Origin: Chitinophaga sp. HK235 | GTDB lineage: Bacteria > Bacteroidota > Bacteroidia > Chitinophagales > Chitinophagaceae | Assembly: GCF_018255755.1 (NCBI RefSeq) | Contig: NZ_CP073766.1 | Location: 6,694,501-6,758,500, forward strand | Direction of reading: 5' to 3' | Length of the DNA stretch: 64,000 nucleotides | In this document: in pieces, positions 34,616-42,451 of the stretch | Numbering within the stretch: the stretch's first letter is position 1 | Layout of the letters: each line of letters opens with the position of its first letter | The notes under the pieces: model-generated | What the model saw: the letters and a program-made list of their open reading frames with translations, nothing else | Databases searched by the model: none | What the model was told of the DNA's origin: nothing | Program-made: the position numbers and the translations under genes

Positions 34616-35845
34616 TTATTTGGCAAGTTTCGCTTTCAGTGCTTTGTCCAGCTCTTCAAGGAACTCTTCGGTATACAGATAATCTTTACCATGCGCTACT
34701 TTGTTGCCGTGGATACAAACAGCGAGGTCTTTGGTCATTTTACCGCTTTCCACTGTTTCGATACAAACCTGTTCGAGGGCGTGGCAGAAGTTGATCAGTT
34801 CCTGGTTGTTGTCCAGTTTACCACGGAATTCCAGGCCGCGGGTCCATGCGAAGATGGAAGCGATCGGGTTGGTGGAAGTAGGTTTGCCGGCCTGGTGGTC
34901 GCGGTAGTGGCGGGTTACAGTACCGTGGGCAGCTTCTGCTTCCATGGTTTTACCGTCCGGAGTAACGAGGGTGGAGGTCATGAGACCGAGGGATCCGAAG
35001 CCTTGAGCTACGGTGTCGGACTGTACGTCGCCATCGTAGTTTTTGCAGGCCCATACGAAGTTACCGTTCCATTTCAGGGCGCTGGCTACCATGTCATCGA
35101 TGAGGCGGTGCTCATAAGTGAGGCCGGCAGCATCGAAAGCAGCTTTAAATTCCTGCTGGTAGATTTCTTCGAAAATATCTTTGAAGCGACCATCGTATTT
35201 TTTCAGGATGGTGTTTTTGGTGCTCAGGTACAGCGGCCAGTTTTTCATCAGGGCCTGGTTGAAACATGCACGGGCGAAGCCTTTGATAGACTCGTCGGTG
35301 TTGTACATGGCCAGGGCTACGCCGTCGCCTTTGAAGTTGTATACTTCGTGTTCGATCACTTCACCGTTTTCACCTTCAAATTTGATGGTGAGTTTGCCTT
35401 TACCTTTGGTAACGAAGTCGGTAGCGCGGTATTGGTCGCCGAAAGCGTGACGGCCGATGCAGATAGGTGCAGTCCAGTTAGGTACCAGGCGAGGTACGTT
35501 TGTCATTACGATAGGCTCACGGAATACAGTACCATCCAGGATGTTACGGATAGTGCCGTTCGGTGATTTCCACATTTGTTTCAGGTTGAATTCCTTTACG
35601 CGGGCTTCATCCGGAGTGATAGTAGCGCATTTGATACCCACACCTACTTCACGGATGGCGTTGGCTGCGTCGATAGTCACCTGGTCGTTGGTGGCATCAC
35701 GATGTTCCATGCCCAGGTCAAAGTATTTGATTTCTACGTCCAGATATGGAAGTATCAGTTTGTCCTTAATGAATTTCCAGATGATCCGTGTCATCTCGTC
35801 TCCATCCAGTTCTACCACCGGATTAGCAACTTTAATTTTTGACAT
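34616..35845 (-). CDS. icd: NADP-dependent isocitrate dehydrogenase, eukaryote-like subfamily
   Basis: A 409-residue homodimeric-type IDH close in form to the eukaryotic IDH1/IDH2 group: it begins KVANPVVELDGDEMTRIIW and contains KSPNGTIRNILDGTVFREPI, the active-site Tyr segment AMYNTDESIKGFA, and the metal-binding DGDVQSDTVAQGFGSLG near residue 270. It converts isocitrate to 2-oxoglutarate with NADP in the TCA cycle. A second IDH of the bacterial subfamily lies 284 bp upstream on the same strand, so the cell has two unrelated-subfamily enzymes for one step. The intron 3' end lies about 13 bp beyond its stop. Confidence 0.95.
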   Translation of the reverse strand: MSKIKVANPVVELDGDEMTRIIWKFIKDKLILPYLDVEIKYFDLGMEHRDATNDQVTIDAANAIREVGVGIKCATITPDEARVKEFNLKQMWKSPNGTIRNILDGTVFREPIVMTNVPRLVPNWTAPICIGRHAFGDQYRATDFVTKGKGKLTIKFEGENGEVIEHEVYNFKGDGVALAMYNTDESIKGFARACFNQALMKNWPLYLSTKNTILKKYDGRFKDIFEEIYQQEFKAAFDAAGLTYEHRLIDDMVASALKWNGNFVWACKNYDGDVQSDTVAQGFGSLGLMTSTLVTPDGKTMEAEAAHGTVTRHYRDHQAGKPTSTNPIASIFAWTRGLEFRGKLDNNQELINFCHALEQVCIETVESGKMTKDLAVCIHGNKVAHGKDYLYTEEFLEELDKALKAKLAK

Positions 35846-36033
35846 TACGGTTTTTTTTAAAAAATTAGATTAAAAGCAACATAAAAGAACAACTATTCAA
35901 GCAAGTCCCTTTTCAGGGATAATCACGAAAAATACGAATAGCTGCGAAAATTACAAAACATTTTCGCCGGCAGTGGCGGTGCAGTACCTGCAAACCTTTG
36001 CTGGTACTGCAATTGTGCGATAAATAAGCGCAC

Positions 36034-36100
36034 AAAGGAGCGAAGATTACGTATACTGGTTACCGGGAGATAATCAGTAGCGGTAGATCTTCGCTCCTTT
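36034..36100. terminator. Terminator of the bacterial-type icd gene
   Basis: AAAGGAGCGAAGAT (36034-36047) is the exact reverse complement of 36087-36100, with a 39-nt loop. On the minus strand it follows the icd stop by 29 bp and ends in CTTT. The rest of the 284-bp gap shows no gene. Confidence 0.7.
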
Positions 36101-36129
36101 TATTATTGGTTTGTCCTAAACTTTGTGGA

Positions 36130-37401
36130 TTAGTGCTGCATTTGTTTGATCACTTCATCTGCAAATTCGCTGGTTTTCACCAGGGTGGCGTCGTCCATCA
36201 AATTGTAGAAGTCGACGGTAACACGTTTGCGGGCGATAGCAGTGCTCAGGCCGTGAACGATGATCTGTGCAGCTTCTTTCCAGCCCATGTATTCCAGCAT
36301 CATTACACCACTAAGGATAACGGAAGATGGGTTCATGGTATTGGTGTTGGCGAAGCGCGGAGCTGTACCGTGGGTAGCTTCAAACACAGCATGACCGGTA
36401 ACATAGTTGATATTGGCACCAGGAGCGATACCGATACCACCAACAGCGGCGGCCAGTGCGTCGGAGATATAGTCACCGTTCAGGTTGAGGGTGGCTACTA
36501 CGGAGTAGTCCTGCGGAGCCAGCAGTATCTGTTGGAGGAAGTTGTCCGCGATCACATCTTTGATCAGCAGTTTACCTTCCGCCAGCGCAACTTTCAGCTC
36601 TCTATTGGCAGCTTCTTCGTTTTGTTCTTTTTTGGTTTTTTCCCAGCGTTCCCAGGTATATACTTTATCACCGAATTCTCTTTCAGCGAGTGCGTAGCCC
36701 CAGTTTTTGAAGCCACCTTCGGTGAATTTCATGATATTACCTTTGTGTACGAGGGATACGGAAGGACGTTTGTGCTCGAGTGCATAGAGGATAGCAGCGC
36801 GAACCAGTCTTTCAGTACCTTCGATAGATACGGGTTTGATACCCAGGGAAGAAGTTTGCGGGAAACGGATTTTCTTAACGCCCATTTCATTTTGCAGGAA
36901 ATTGAGCAGTTTTTCCGCTTCAGGCGTACCTGTCATATATTCGATGCCGGCATAGATATCTTCTGTGTTTTCACGGAAGATGACCATGTCTACCTTTTCA
37001 GGATGTTTTACAGGGGAAGGTACTTTGTTGAACCAACGTACGGGCCTAACACAGGCGTAGAGGTCCAGTTCCTGGCGCATGGCCACATTGAGGGAACGGA
37101 TACCACCACCTACAGGTGTAGACAGCGGACCTTTGATAGACACCAGATATTCTTTCAACGCGTCCAGAGTCGCTTTAGGCAACCATTCTCCGGTTTGCTG
37201 GAAGGCTTTTTCACCTGCCAATACTTCTTTCCATTCAATTTTCCTTTCGCTACCATAGGCTTTTTCAACAGCTGCGTCGAATACACGGACGCTGGCTCTC
37301 CAGATATCCGGACCAATTCCGTCGCCTTCTATAAATGGTATGATTGGGTGGGTAGGGACCTGTAACAGGCCATTGTTCATCGATATTTTTTCTGCCGGCA
37401 T
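36130..37401 (-). CDS. icd: Isocitrate dehydrogenase, bacterial (E. coli Icd) subfamily
   Basis: A 423-residue enzyme of the prokaryotic homodimeric IDH group. It has FIEGDGIGPDIW near residue 24, the substrate and phosphorylation-type loop GGGIRSLNVAMRQELDLYACVRPV near 100, ENTEDIYAGIEY near 150, and the cofactor region HGTAPRFANTNTMNPSS near 340. The two residues that set NADP preference in E. coli (Lys344, Tyr345) read Arg-Phe here, not the Asp-Ile of NAD enzymes, so NADP is likely. Whether it is controlled by a kinase cannot be seen. Its neighbour at 34616 does the same reaction. Confidence 0.93.
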   Translation of the reverse strand: MPAEKISMNNGLLQVPTHPIIPFIEGDGIGPDIWRASVRVFDAAVEKAYGSERKIEWKEVLAGEKAFQQTGEWLPKATLDALKEYLVSIKGPLSTPVGGGIRSLNVAMRQELDLYACVRPVRWFNKVPSPVKHPEKVDMVIFRENTEDIYAGIEYMTGTPEAEKLLNFLQNEMGVKKIRFPQTSSLGIKPVSIEGTERLVRAAILYALEHKRPSVSLVHKGNIMKFTEGGFKNWGYALAEREFGDKVYTWERWEKTKKEQNEEAANRELKVALAEGKLLIKDVIADNFLQQILLAPQDYSVVATLNLNGDYISDALAAAVGGIGIAPGANINYVTGHAVFEATHGTAPRFANTNTMNPSSVILSGVMMLEYMGWKEAAQIIVHGLSTAIARKRVTVDFYNLMDDATLVKTSEFADEVIKQMQH

Positions 37402-37528
37402 AAAACGGTTTCTTTATGCGTTACGTAATTGTTGTAATCGGGTGCAAAGGTACAGCATTCCGATGTAAGGCCGGTCAACTTTCTTGCTTTATTCTGGTGA
37501 AAATAAGTCAGTATATAACTTTTTGCTT

Positions 37529-38197
37529 ATGTCAGTATTAATGCTATTTTGCTGTACTTTTTTCAATCTACCTAAAACAGCAGATATCCTCATGGTCCCT
37601 TATTCCTTTCTGGCGCTGGGCGACAGTTATACGATCGGTGAATGTGTGGCGGAAACAGAACGTTTCCCGGAACAGACAGTTGAGCTGCTCCGCAGCAAAG
37701 GCATAGCTGTGCAAACGCCCCGTATAGTAGCTACTACCGGCTGGACAACAGACGAACTGGAGCAGGGTATCAGAGACGCTCGTATTACCGGCACTTATGA
37801 TATAGTGACGCTGCTGATCGGAGTTAATAACCAATACAGAGGCCGGGACCTGGCCGAATACCGGGATCAGTTTACCTCCTTATTGCAACAGGCCGTTGGC
37901 TTTGCAGGCAACCGGCCTTCTCATGTGGTCGTGCTTTCTATCCCCGACTGGGGCGTGACTCCTTTTGCCGCTGACCGCGAGCGTGCTGCTATTGCTGCAC
38001 AGATAGATGCCTACAATGTGGCCAATAAAGACATTGCAGCATCTATGGGTGTTCACTGGATCAATATTACCCCCTATACCCGTGAGGCTGCACACGATAT
38101 TACGCTGGTAGCATCCGACGGCCTGCACCCTTCCGGGAAGGATTACGCCCGCTGGGCCGCAGATCTGGCCGCATGGTTACCGCAGGCATTGCACTAA
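37529..38197 (+). CDS. SGNH/GDSL hydrolase
   Basis: A 222-residue esterase-type hydrolase. Catalytic blocks: LALGDSYTIGE (Ser) near residue 25, the Gly of TTGWTTDELEQG, the Asn of LIGVNNQYRGRD, and DGLHPSGKDYARW (Asp/His) near the end. The start is uncertain: ATG at 37529 gives a short hydrophobic start, and ATG at 37591 (MVPYSFLALGDSY) would give a purely cytosolic form. It probably acts on acyl or acetyl esters of lipids or sugars. It is divergent from icd, and its end is followed closely by the flavin reductase gene. Confidence 0.85.
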   Translation: MSVLMLFCCTFFNLPKTADILMVPYSFLALGDSYTIGECVAETERFPEQTVELLRSKGIAVQTPRIVATTGWTTDELEQGIRDARITGTYDIVTLLIGVNNQYRGRDLAEYRDQFTSLLQQAVGFAGNRPSHVVVLSIPDWGVTPFAADRERAAIAAQIDAYNVANKDIAASMGVHWINITPYTREAAHDITLVASDGLHPSGKDYARWAADLAAWLPQALH

Positions 38198-38244
38198 GGC
38201 AAAAAATATCCTACATTCATATATTTAAGGAAAACCTACACACT

Positions 38245-38913
38245 ATGGAAAGCCATATCGTAAAAGTATTGTCGGTAACCCCGGTAACACACAATGTCAG
38301 ATGTTTTAAATTGGAGAAGCCCGAAGGCTACACTTTTGTCCCCGGACAAGCCACTGAAGTGGCTGTTAATAAGCCCGGATGGGAAGAAGAACGTCGCCCC
38401 TTTACTTTTACCAGTCTGAATGAGTGGGACCACCTGGAGTTTACCATCAAGATTTATGAAGATCACCATAGCGTGACCGACCAGCTGGGCCATGTGCAAG
38501 CCGGCGACAGTTTTATCATCCATGATGTATGGGGAGCCATTCATTACAAAGGTGAAGGCGTTTTTATTGCCGGCGGTGCCGGTGTTACCCCTTTTATCGC
38601 CATCTTCCGCGATCTGCAGCGGAAAGGCCAGTTAGGCAATAACAAGCTGTTTTTCTCCAACCGGACTTTTGATGATATTATTCTTAAAGAAGAATTTGAA
38701 CAAATGCTGGGCGATAACTTCATTAACACCATTACAAGAGAAGAAGTGCCCGGTTATGAGCATCATATTATAGATGAAGCTTATTTGAAAAGAAAGCTTC
38801 CCAATTTCGACCAGCAATTTTACATCTGTGGCCCTGATATAATGGTTCAGGACCTCCGTGCAGTACTGGAAAGACTATCCGGTAGTGCCGATCTTGTGAC
38901 CGTAGAAGTCTGA
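38245..38913 (+). CDS. FAD-binding oxidoreductase (ferredoxin-NADP reductase-like)
   Basis: A 222-residue enzyme of the FNR superfamily. The FAD-binding domain holds FVPGQATEVAV and RPFTFTSL (residues about 34-58), and the NAD(P) domain holds GGAGVTPFIAIFRDL near 112 and YICGPDIMVQDL near 195. There is no 2Fe-2S domain at the end, so it must pass electrons to a separate partner such as flavodoxin or ferredoxin. The ATG at 38245 is used; an earlier in-frame start would overlap the hydrolase gene. Confidence 0.85.
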   Translation: MESHIVKVLSVTPVTHNVRCFKLEKPEGYTFVPGQATEVAVNKPGWEEERRPFTFTSLNEWDHLEFTIKIYEDHHSVTDQLGHVQAGDSFIIHDVWGAIHYKGEGVFIAGGAGVTPFIAIFRDLQRKGQLGNNKLFFSNRTFDDIILKEEFEQMLGDNFINTITREEVPGYEHHIIDEAYLKRKLPNFDQQFYICGPDIMVQDLRAVLERLSGSADLVTVEV

Positions 38914-38939
38914 CCTGACAACGGTGGAAATGGAGGGTA

Positions 38940-38972
38940 TCATTTTCACCGGTATTTTCCTGCATTTTACCG
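38940..38972 (+). promoter_or_regulatory. Direct repeat upstream of the LytS/LytTR operon (candidate LytTR site)
   Basis: TCATTTTCACC (38940-38950) and CATTTTACCG (38963-38972) are direct repeats with 22 bp between their CATTTT parts, about 50 bp upstream of the promoter core. The first is identical to the 11-mer at 8570 before yidC. It may be the autoregulatory site of the LytTR regulator encoded in this operon. Confidence 0.45.
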
Positions 38973-39006
38973 GCAAAAGCACATTTTTAGCCTAAAGAGG
39001 CTTTCG

Positions 39007-39032
39007 CGGCAGCTCCTGCCGTCCTACTTTTG
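39007..39032 (+). promoter_or_regulatory. Promoter of the LiaF-like/LytST operon with overlapping palindrome
   Basis: TACTTTTG (39025-39032) is a good -7 box. CGGCAG-CTC-CTGCCG (39007-39021), a perfect 6-bp palindrome, lies between the expected -33 and -7 elements and could be an operator. The -7 box excludes the in-frame TTG at 39035 as a start of the next gene. Confidence 0.6.
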
Positions 39033-39053
39033 TATTGTTAAAAATTTCCAACA

Positions 39054-39080
39054 ATGAAAATGAAAAAAGCAGTCAAATGA
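39054..39080 (+). CDS. Possible leader peptide before the LiaF-like gene
   Basis: A frame of eight codons (MKMKKAVK) from the first ATG after the promoter, whose TGA stop overlaps the ATG of the next gene (ATGA). It could couple translation or be a remnant of an older start. No other support. Confidence 0.3.
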   Translation: MKMKKAVK

Positions 39081-39817
39081 TCAAAGATGATATTATCGCT
39101 AAAAGGAGAAAGGGGCGCAACATCGGAGGAATAATCCTTATTATCGTAGGAACCGGCCTGTTGCTGAAAAGACTGGATCTCGACATACCTGACTGGGTTT
39201 TTTCCTGGCAGATGATTTTGATAACGGTAGGCCTTGTACTGGGCTTTAAGCATAACTTCAGAGGAGGTCATTGGCTTGCGATGATAGCAGTAGGCGGCAT
39301 CTTTCTGGCTGGTGAGATCATGAACTGGCCTTATAATACAGCCCGCTTTATCTGGCCGGTAGTATTGATTGCAATTGGTATCACCGCATTGTTCAAACGG
39401 CAGAACGAGCATGCATATATCACAGATACACGGTATTTCGCCAAAGACATCACGGACAGCGATGCTTCTACTGAAGACAAAATCAATACTTCTTCCTGTT
39501 TCAGTTCAGTGGAAAGGGTCGTTACCTCCAAAAATTTCCAGGGAGGTTATGTGTCCAACGTGTTTGGTGGTACAAACCTGAATCTGTTGCAGGCGGATAT
39601 CAACGGTACTGTGACGCTGGAAGTGGAGGCTATCTTCGGGGGATGTGAAATCGTGGTGCCTGCCAACTGGACCGTCAGAGTAGATATTTCCACCGTTATG
39701 GGTGGTGTGGAGGAAAAACGGCCGGCTGCGCTCCTGGGTAATATTGATAAAGACAAGGTGTTGCTGCTGAAAGGCAACTGTATCTTCGGCGGCGTGGAAA
39801 TCAAAAGCTATGCATGA
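39077..39817 (+). CDS. LiaF-like membrane protein
   Basis: A 246-residue protein with four hydrophobic segments in the first half (GGIILIIVGTGLLL, WQMILITVGLVLGF, AMIAVGGIFLAGE, FIWPVVLIAIGITALF) and a C-terminal soluble beta-rich domain with the LiaF signature FGGCEIVVPANWTVRVDIS, then VMGGVEEK and IFGGVEIKSYA. LiaF proteins monitor envelope stress and restrain a partner kinase. Here it leads an operon with DUF4288, a LytS-type kinase and a LytTR regulator, so it may be the regulator of that kinase. Confidence 0.82.
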   Translation: MIKDDIIAKRRKGRNIGGIILIIVGTGLLLKRLDLDIPDWVFSWQMILITVGLVLGFKHNFRGGHWLAMIAVGGIFLAGEIMNWPYNTARFIWPVVLIAIGITALFKRQNEHAYITDTRYFAKDITDSDASTEDKINTSSCFSSVERVVTSKNFQGGYVSNVFGGTNLNLLQADINGTVTLEVEAIFGGCEIVVPANWTVRVDISTVMGGVEEKRPAALLGNIDKDKVLLLKGNCIFGGVEIKSYA

Positions 39818-39871
39818 CCTTCATAAACGGAAACCATTTTAACTATCTCATCCAACTTAAAATATTATTGT

Positions 39872-40225
39872 ATGTATTGGTTTGTTGCTAAAGTAGTTTA
39901 CCAGATTATCTGCGGAAATGGCACTCACACGCCACAATTCGATGAACAGTTAAGACTGATCAGCGCCATCTCCAAAAAAGAGGCCTATCAGAAAGCGAGG
40001 GAAATCGGAATGCAGGAACAATACGCATTCAAAAATCAACAACAGGAATTGGTACAATGGAAATTTATCAATGTACCGGAAGTATATACCCTTGATCATC
40101 TTACTGACGGCATGGAATTGTATTCCCGCATAGAAGAACCGGGAGATCCCAATTCGTATCTGGCCTGGCTGCAAATGAAATCTGCCCAGCTTCAGGGGCA
40201 ACAATATATTGAAGTCAACGTTTAA
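39872..40225 (+). CDS. DUF4288-like protein
   Basis: A 117-residue soluble protein. It begins MYWFVAKVVYQIICGNGTHTPQFDEQLRLI, continues with AISKKEAYQKAREIGMQE and ends VPEVYTLDHLTDGMELYSRIEE, which fits the DUF4288 family. No catalytic motif or signal peptide is visible. It stands between the LiaF-like gene (54 bp gap) and the kinase gene (24 bp gap) and is probably co-transcribed. Function unknown. Confidence 0.7.
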   Translation: MYWFVAKVVYQIICGNGTHTPQFDEQLRLISAISKKEAYQKAREIGMQEQYAFKNQQQELVQWKFINVPEVYTLDHLTDGMELYSRIEEPGDPNSYLAWLQMKSAQLQGQQYIEVNV

Positions 40226-40249
40226 AACGATTTAAAACAAGGCGAACCT

Positions 40250-41314
40250 TTGGCAAAACAATTATACAAAGGAAGCTCCTCATGGAGTTTCCTTACTTCT
40301 TTTCTGATCTGGCTGGTATTGTATGCCGCCTTGTTGTATTACTGGTTTGATTTAACATTATGGCAGGCAATCACAGACAGTTCTGTACACGTTATCCTGC
40401 TGGGTACTGCCGGTTTGCTGATCAGCCGCAACCTGTCGTATTACAGGCCCGGAGCCGGCATCAACAAATTTTTATATGTAACGGTGGTCAGTACAGTGAT
40501 GTGTGCCCTTTGGGTATTCTTTAGCCACTGGCTGCTGGTCACCACCTTCAATGCTGATCCTGCTTACATACATTGGTTAAACAGTGCCATCCCTATTCAT
40601 TTTATTGTTGGAGATATGATCATAGCCGGCATTGGATACAGAAGCCAGGTATGGTATGATGAAGAAGAAGTACAGGAAGAGCGCGAAAGGAGAGAGGCCA
40701 ATGAGGCAATTGTCCGGGAAGCGGAGTTGTATAAGTTGCGGCAGCAACTGCAGCCGCACTTCCTGTTTAACAGCCTCAATTCCATCAATGCGCTGATTAT
40801 GATACGTCCGGAGCAGGCCCGGGAGATGGTGCTCAAGTTGTCTGATTTCCTGCGCGGATCGCTGAAGCGGGAGGATGATCACTGGATCTCCCTGAAAGAA
40901 GAGCTGCAGTATCTTCAATTGTATCTGGATATCGAAAAGGTACGTTTTGGTCATCGTTTATCCACCAACGTTACCTACGATGAGACCGCAGAAAAAATGT
41001 ATATGCCGCCGATGTTGTTGCAACCCGTTGTGGAAAACGCGATTAAGTTCGGCCTGTACGATACTATCGGAGACATAACCATCACTATAAGGGCTTACGT
41101 GGAAGACGGCATGCTGTTGCTCGAGGTGAAAAATCCATTCGACAACGAACTGCAGCAGCCTCATAAAGGCACCGGTTTCGGGCTTACTTCCATCAGGCGC
41201 CGCCTGTACCTGCTCTTTGCCCGGCAGGATCTTATGGAAACAGGTGCACATGAAAATATTTATACTACCTTGATTAAAGTACCACAAACACATGATAAAA
41301 GCAGTAATAATTGA
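40250..41314 (+). CDS. LytS-type sensor histidine kinase
   Basis: A 354-residue membrane kinase: four membrane helices within residues 14-130, a charged linker (EEVQEERERREANEA), then the His_kinase domain with the phosphorylated His170 in LQPHFLFNSLNS and the ATP-binding part with VENAIKFGLYDT near 262 and GTGFGLTSIRRRL near 310. The start is a TTG at 40250, 24 bp after the previous gene. It overlaps the response regulator gene by 23 bp. The short periplasmic loops suggest sensing within the membrane. Confidence 0.92.
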   Translation: MAKQLYKGSSSWSFLTSFLIWLVLYAALLYYWFDLTLWQAITDSSVHVILLGTAGLLISRNLSYYRPGAGINKFLYVTVVSTVMCALWVFFSHWLLVTTFNADPAYIHWLNSAIPIHFIVGDMIIAGIGYRSQVWYDEEEVQEERERREANEAIVREAELYKLRQQLQPHFLFNSLNSINALIMIRPEQAREMVLKLSDFLRGSLKREDDHWISLKEELQYLQLYLDIEKVRFGHRLSTNVTYDETAEKMYMPPMLLQPVVENAIKFGLYDTIGDITITIRAYVEDGMLLLEVKNPFDNELQQPHKGTGFGLTSIRRRLYLLFARQDLMETGAHENIYTTLIKVPQTHDKSSNN

Positions 41315-42029
41315 TGATGAACCTCTGGCTCGTGAAGTGGTAAAAGAGTTCCTGGCACACTATCCACAGGTACAGCTGCTGCAGGAATGCAATGATGGTT
41401 TTGAAGGATTGAAGGCAATACAACAACATCAGCCGGACATTATTTTCCTGGATATACAGATGCCTAAGATCACAGGCTTTGAGATGCTGGAGCTGATAGA
41501 AAATATGCCTGCTGTGATTTTTACCACTGCCTTCGAAGAACATGCGCTGCGCGCCTTTGAAGTACATGCTGTGGACTATCTGTTGAAACCCTTTTCCCGC
41601 GAGCGTTTCGACAAAGCCTTCCAGAAATGGCTGGAGCAGCATAATAACAATACTACCGCTACGGCCGCACTACTGGAAACAGCTGCTTCCACGCCCACAC
41701 AGAGTAATCGGGTGGTCATCAAAATCAATGGTAAAATCAAAATCATTCCGGTCCAGGATATTCACTATCTGGAAGCGGCAGATGATTATGTGAAAATTAT
41801 TACCCAGGAAGGTAGTTTCCTGAAGAACAAGACCATGTCGTTTTTTGAGCAAATGCTGGACCCGCAACAGTTTACACGGGTGCACCGTTCTTATATCCTC
41901 AATGTAAACCAGGTGACTCGTATTGATCCGTATGAGAAGGAAAACCACCTGGCCATTCTGCGTAGCGGGGCTAAAGTACTGGTGAGCAAAACCGGTTATC
42001 CCCGGCTGAAATCGGCCCTGGGCTTATAA
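41292..42029 (+). CDS. LytTR-family response regulator
   Basis: A 245-residue regulator with a receiver domain (1-120; acidic pair in IIDDEP, phosphorylated Asp54 in FLDIQMPK, and Lys in LLKPFSRERF) and a LytTR DNA-binding domain (about 150-245: IPVQDIHYLEAADDYVKI, FTRVHRSYILNVNQV). LytTR domains bind direct repeats, and candidate sites are seen at 38940 and 8570. The partner kinase overlaps it by 23 bp. Its end overlaps the convergent thioesterase gene by 6 bp. Confidence 0.94.
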   Translation: MIKAVIIDDEPLAREVVKEFLAHYPQVQLLQECNDGFEGLKAIQQHQPDIIFLDIQMPKITGFEMLELIENMPAVIFTTAFEEHALRAFEVHAVDYLLKPFSRERFDKAFQKWLEQHNNNTTATAALLETAASTPTQSNRVVIKINGKIKIIPVQDIHYLEAADDYVKIITQEGSFLKNKTMSFFEQMLDPQQFTRVHRSYILNVNQVTRIDPYEKENHLAILRSGAKVLVSKTGYPRLKSALGL

Positions 42030-42413
42030 TGAAGCAAACCGGCGTTCCAGTTTGGCTTTGGGAAGGATCTTCTGTACCTGGACGCCTCTGGCCACCAGCC
42101 GGTTATCACAATGGGCTTCGTAACTGCAGGTAATTTCATTTCCCTGTAAGGCAGTGATGGTAGCGGTAAACAATACCACGCTGCCTTGCAGGGCTGGCGA
42201 CAGGTGCTCTACCGTGAGTTTGGTACCGATGCCTTCTTCTTCTTCCGTTTTCATCTCCAGCACAAACAGGCGGCAGCACCATTCTGCATCACGGCCCAGC
42301 GCAAAGGTGGCATATACAGGATGTACCTGTCCGCTATCGAAGGCAGCACAGTCCTCTGCCCGCACATGACGGGTAAATTGTTTGACATCCCCTGGCTGGA
42401 AGATCGCTCGCAT
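42024..42413 (-). CDS. Hotdog thioesterase (FlK-like)
   Basis: A 129-residue hotdog protein of the FlK-like thioesterase group. The pattern GQVHPVYATFALGRDAEWCCRL near residue 28, GTKLTVEHLSPALQGS near 63 and the closing EITCSYEAHCDNRLVARG follow the family. The acyl-CoA substrate is unknown; in other bacteria these proteins remove toxic acyl-CoAs. Convergent with the LytTR regulator, overlapping six bases at the 3' ends. Confidence 0.72.
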   Translation of the reverse strand: MRAIFQPGDVKQFTRHVRAEDCAAFDSGQVHPVYATFALGRDAEWCCRLFVLEMKTEEEEGIGTKLTVEHLSPALQGSVVLFTATITALQGNEITCSYEAHCDNRLVARGVQVQKILPKAKLERRFASL

Positions 42414-42451
42414 AAGCAGTTATTTATCTCCCAAATTACACTTTTAATTGT

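Noticed and set aside
36106..37365. Long plus-strand frame opposite the bacterial-type icd gene (419 codons)
   Set aside because: Antisense shadow of a gene with clear IDH motifs. The same holds for 34604-35566 opposite the other icd and 47321-48565 opposite mntH.
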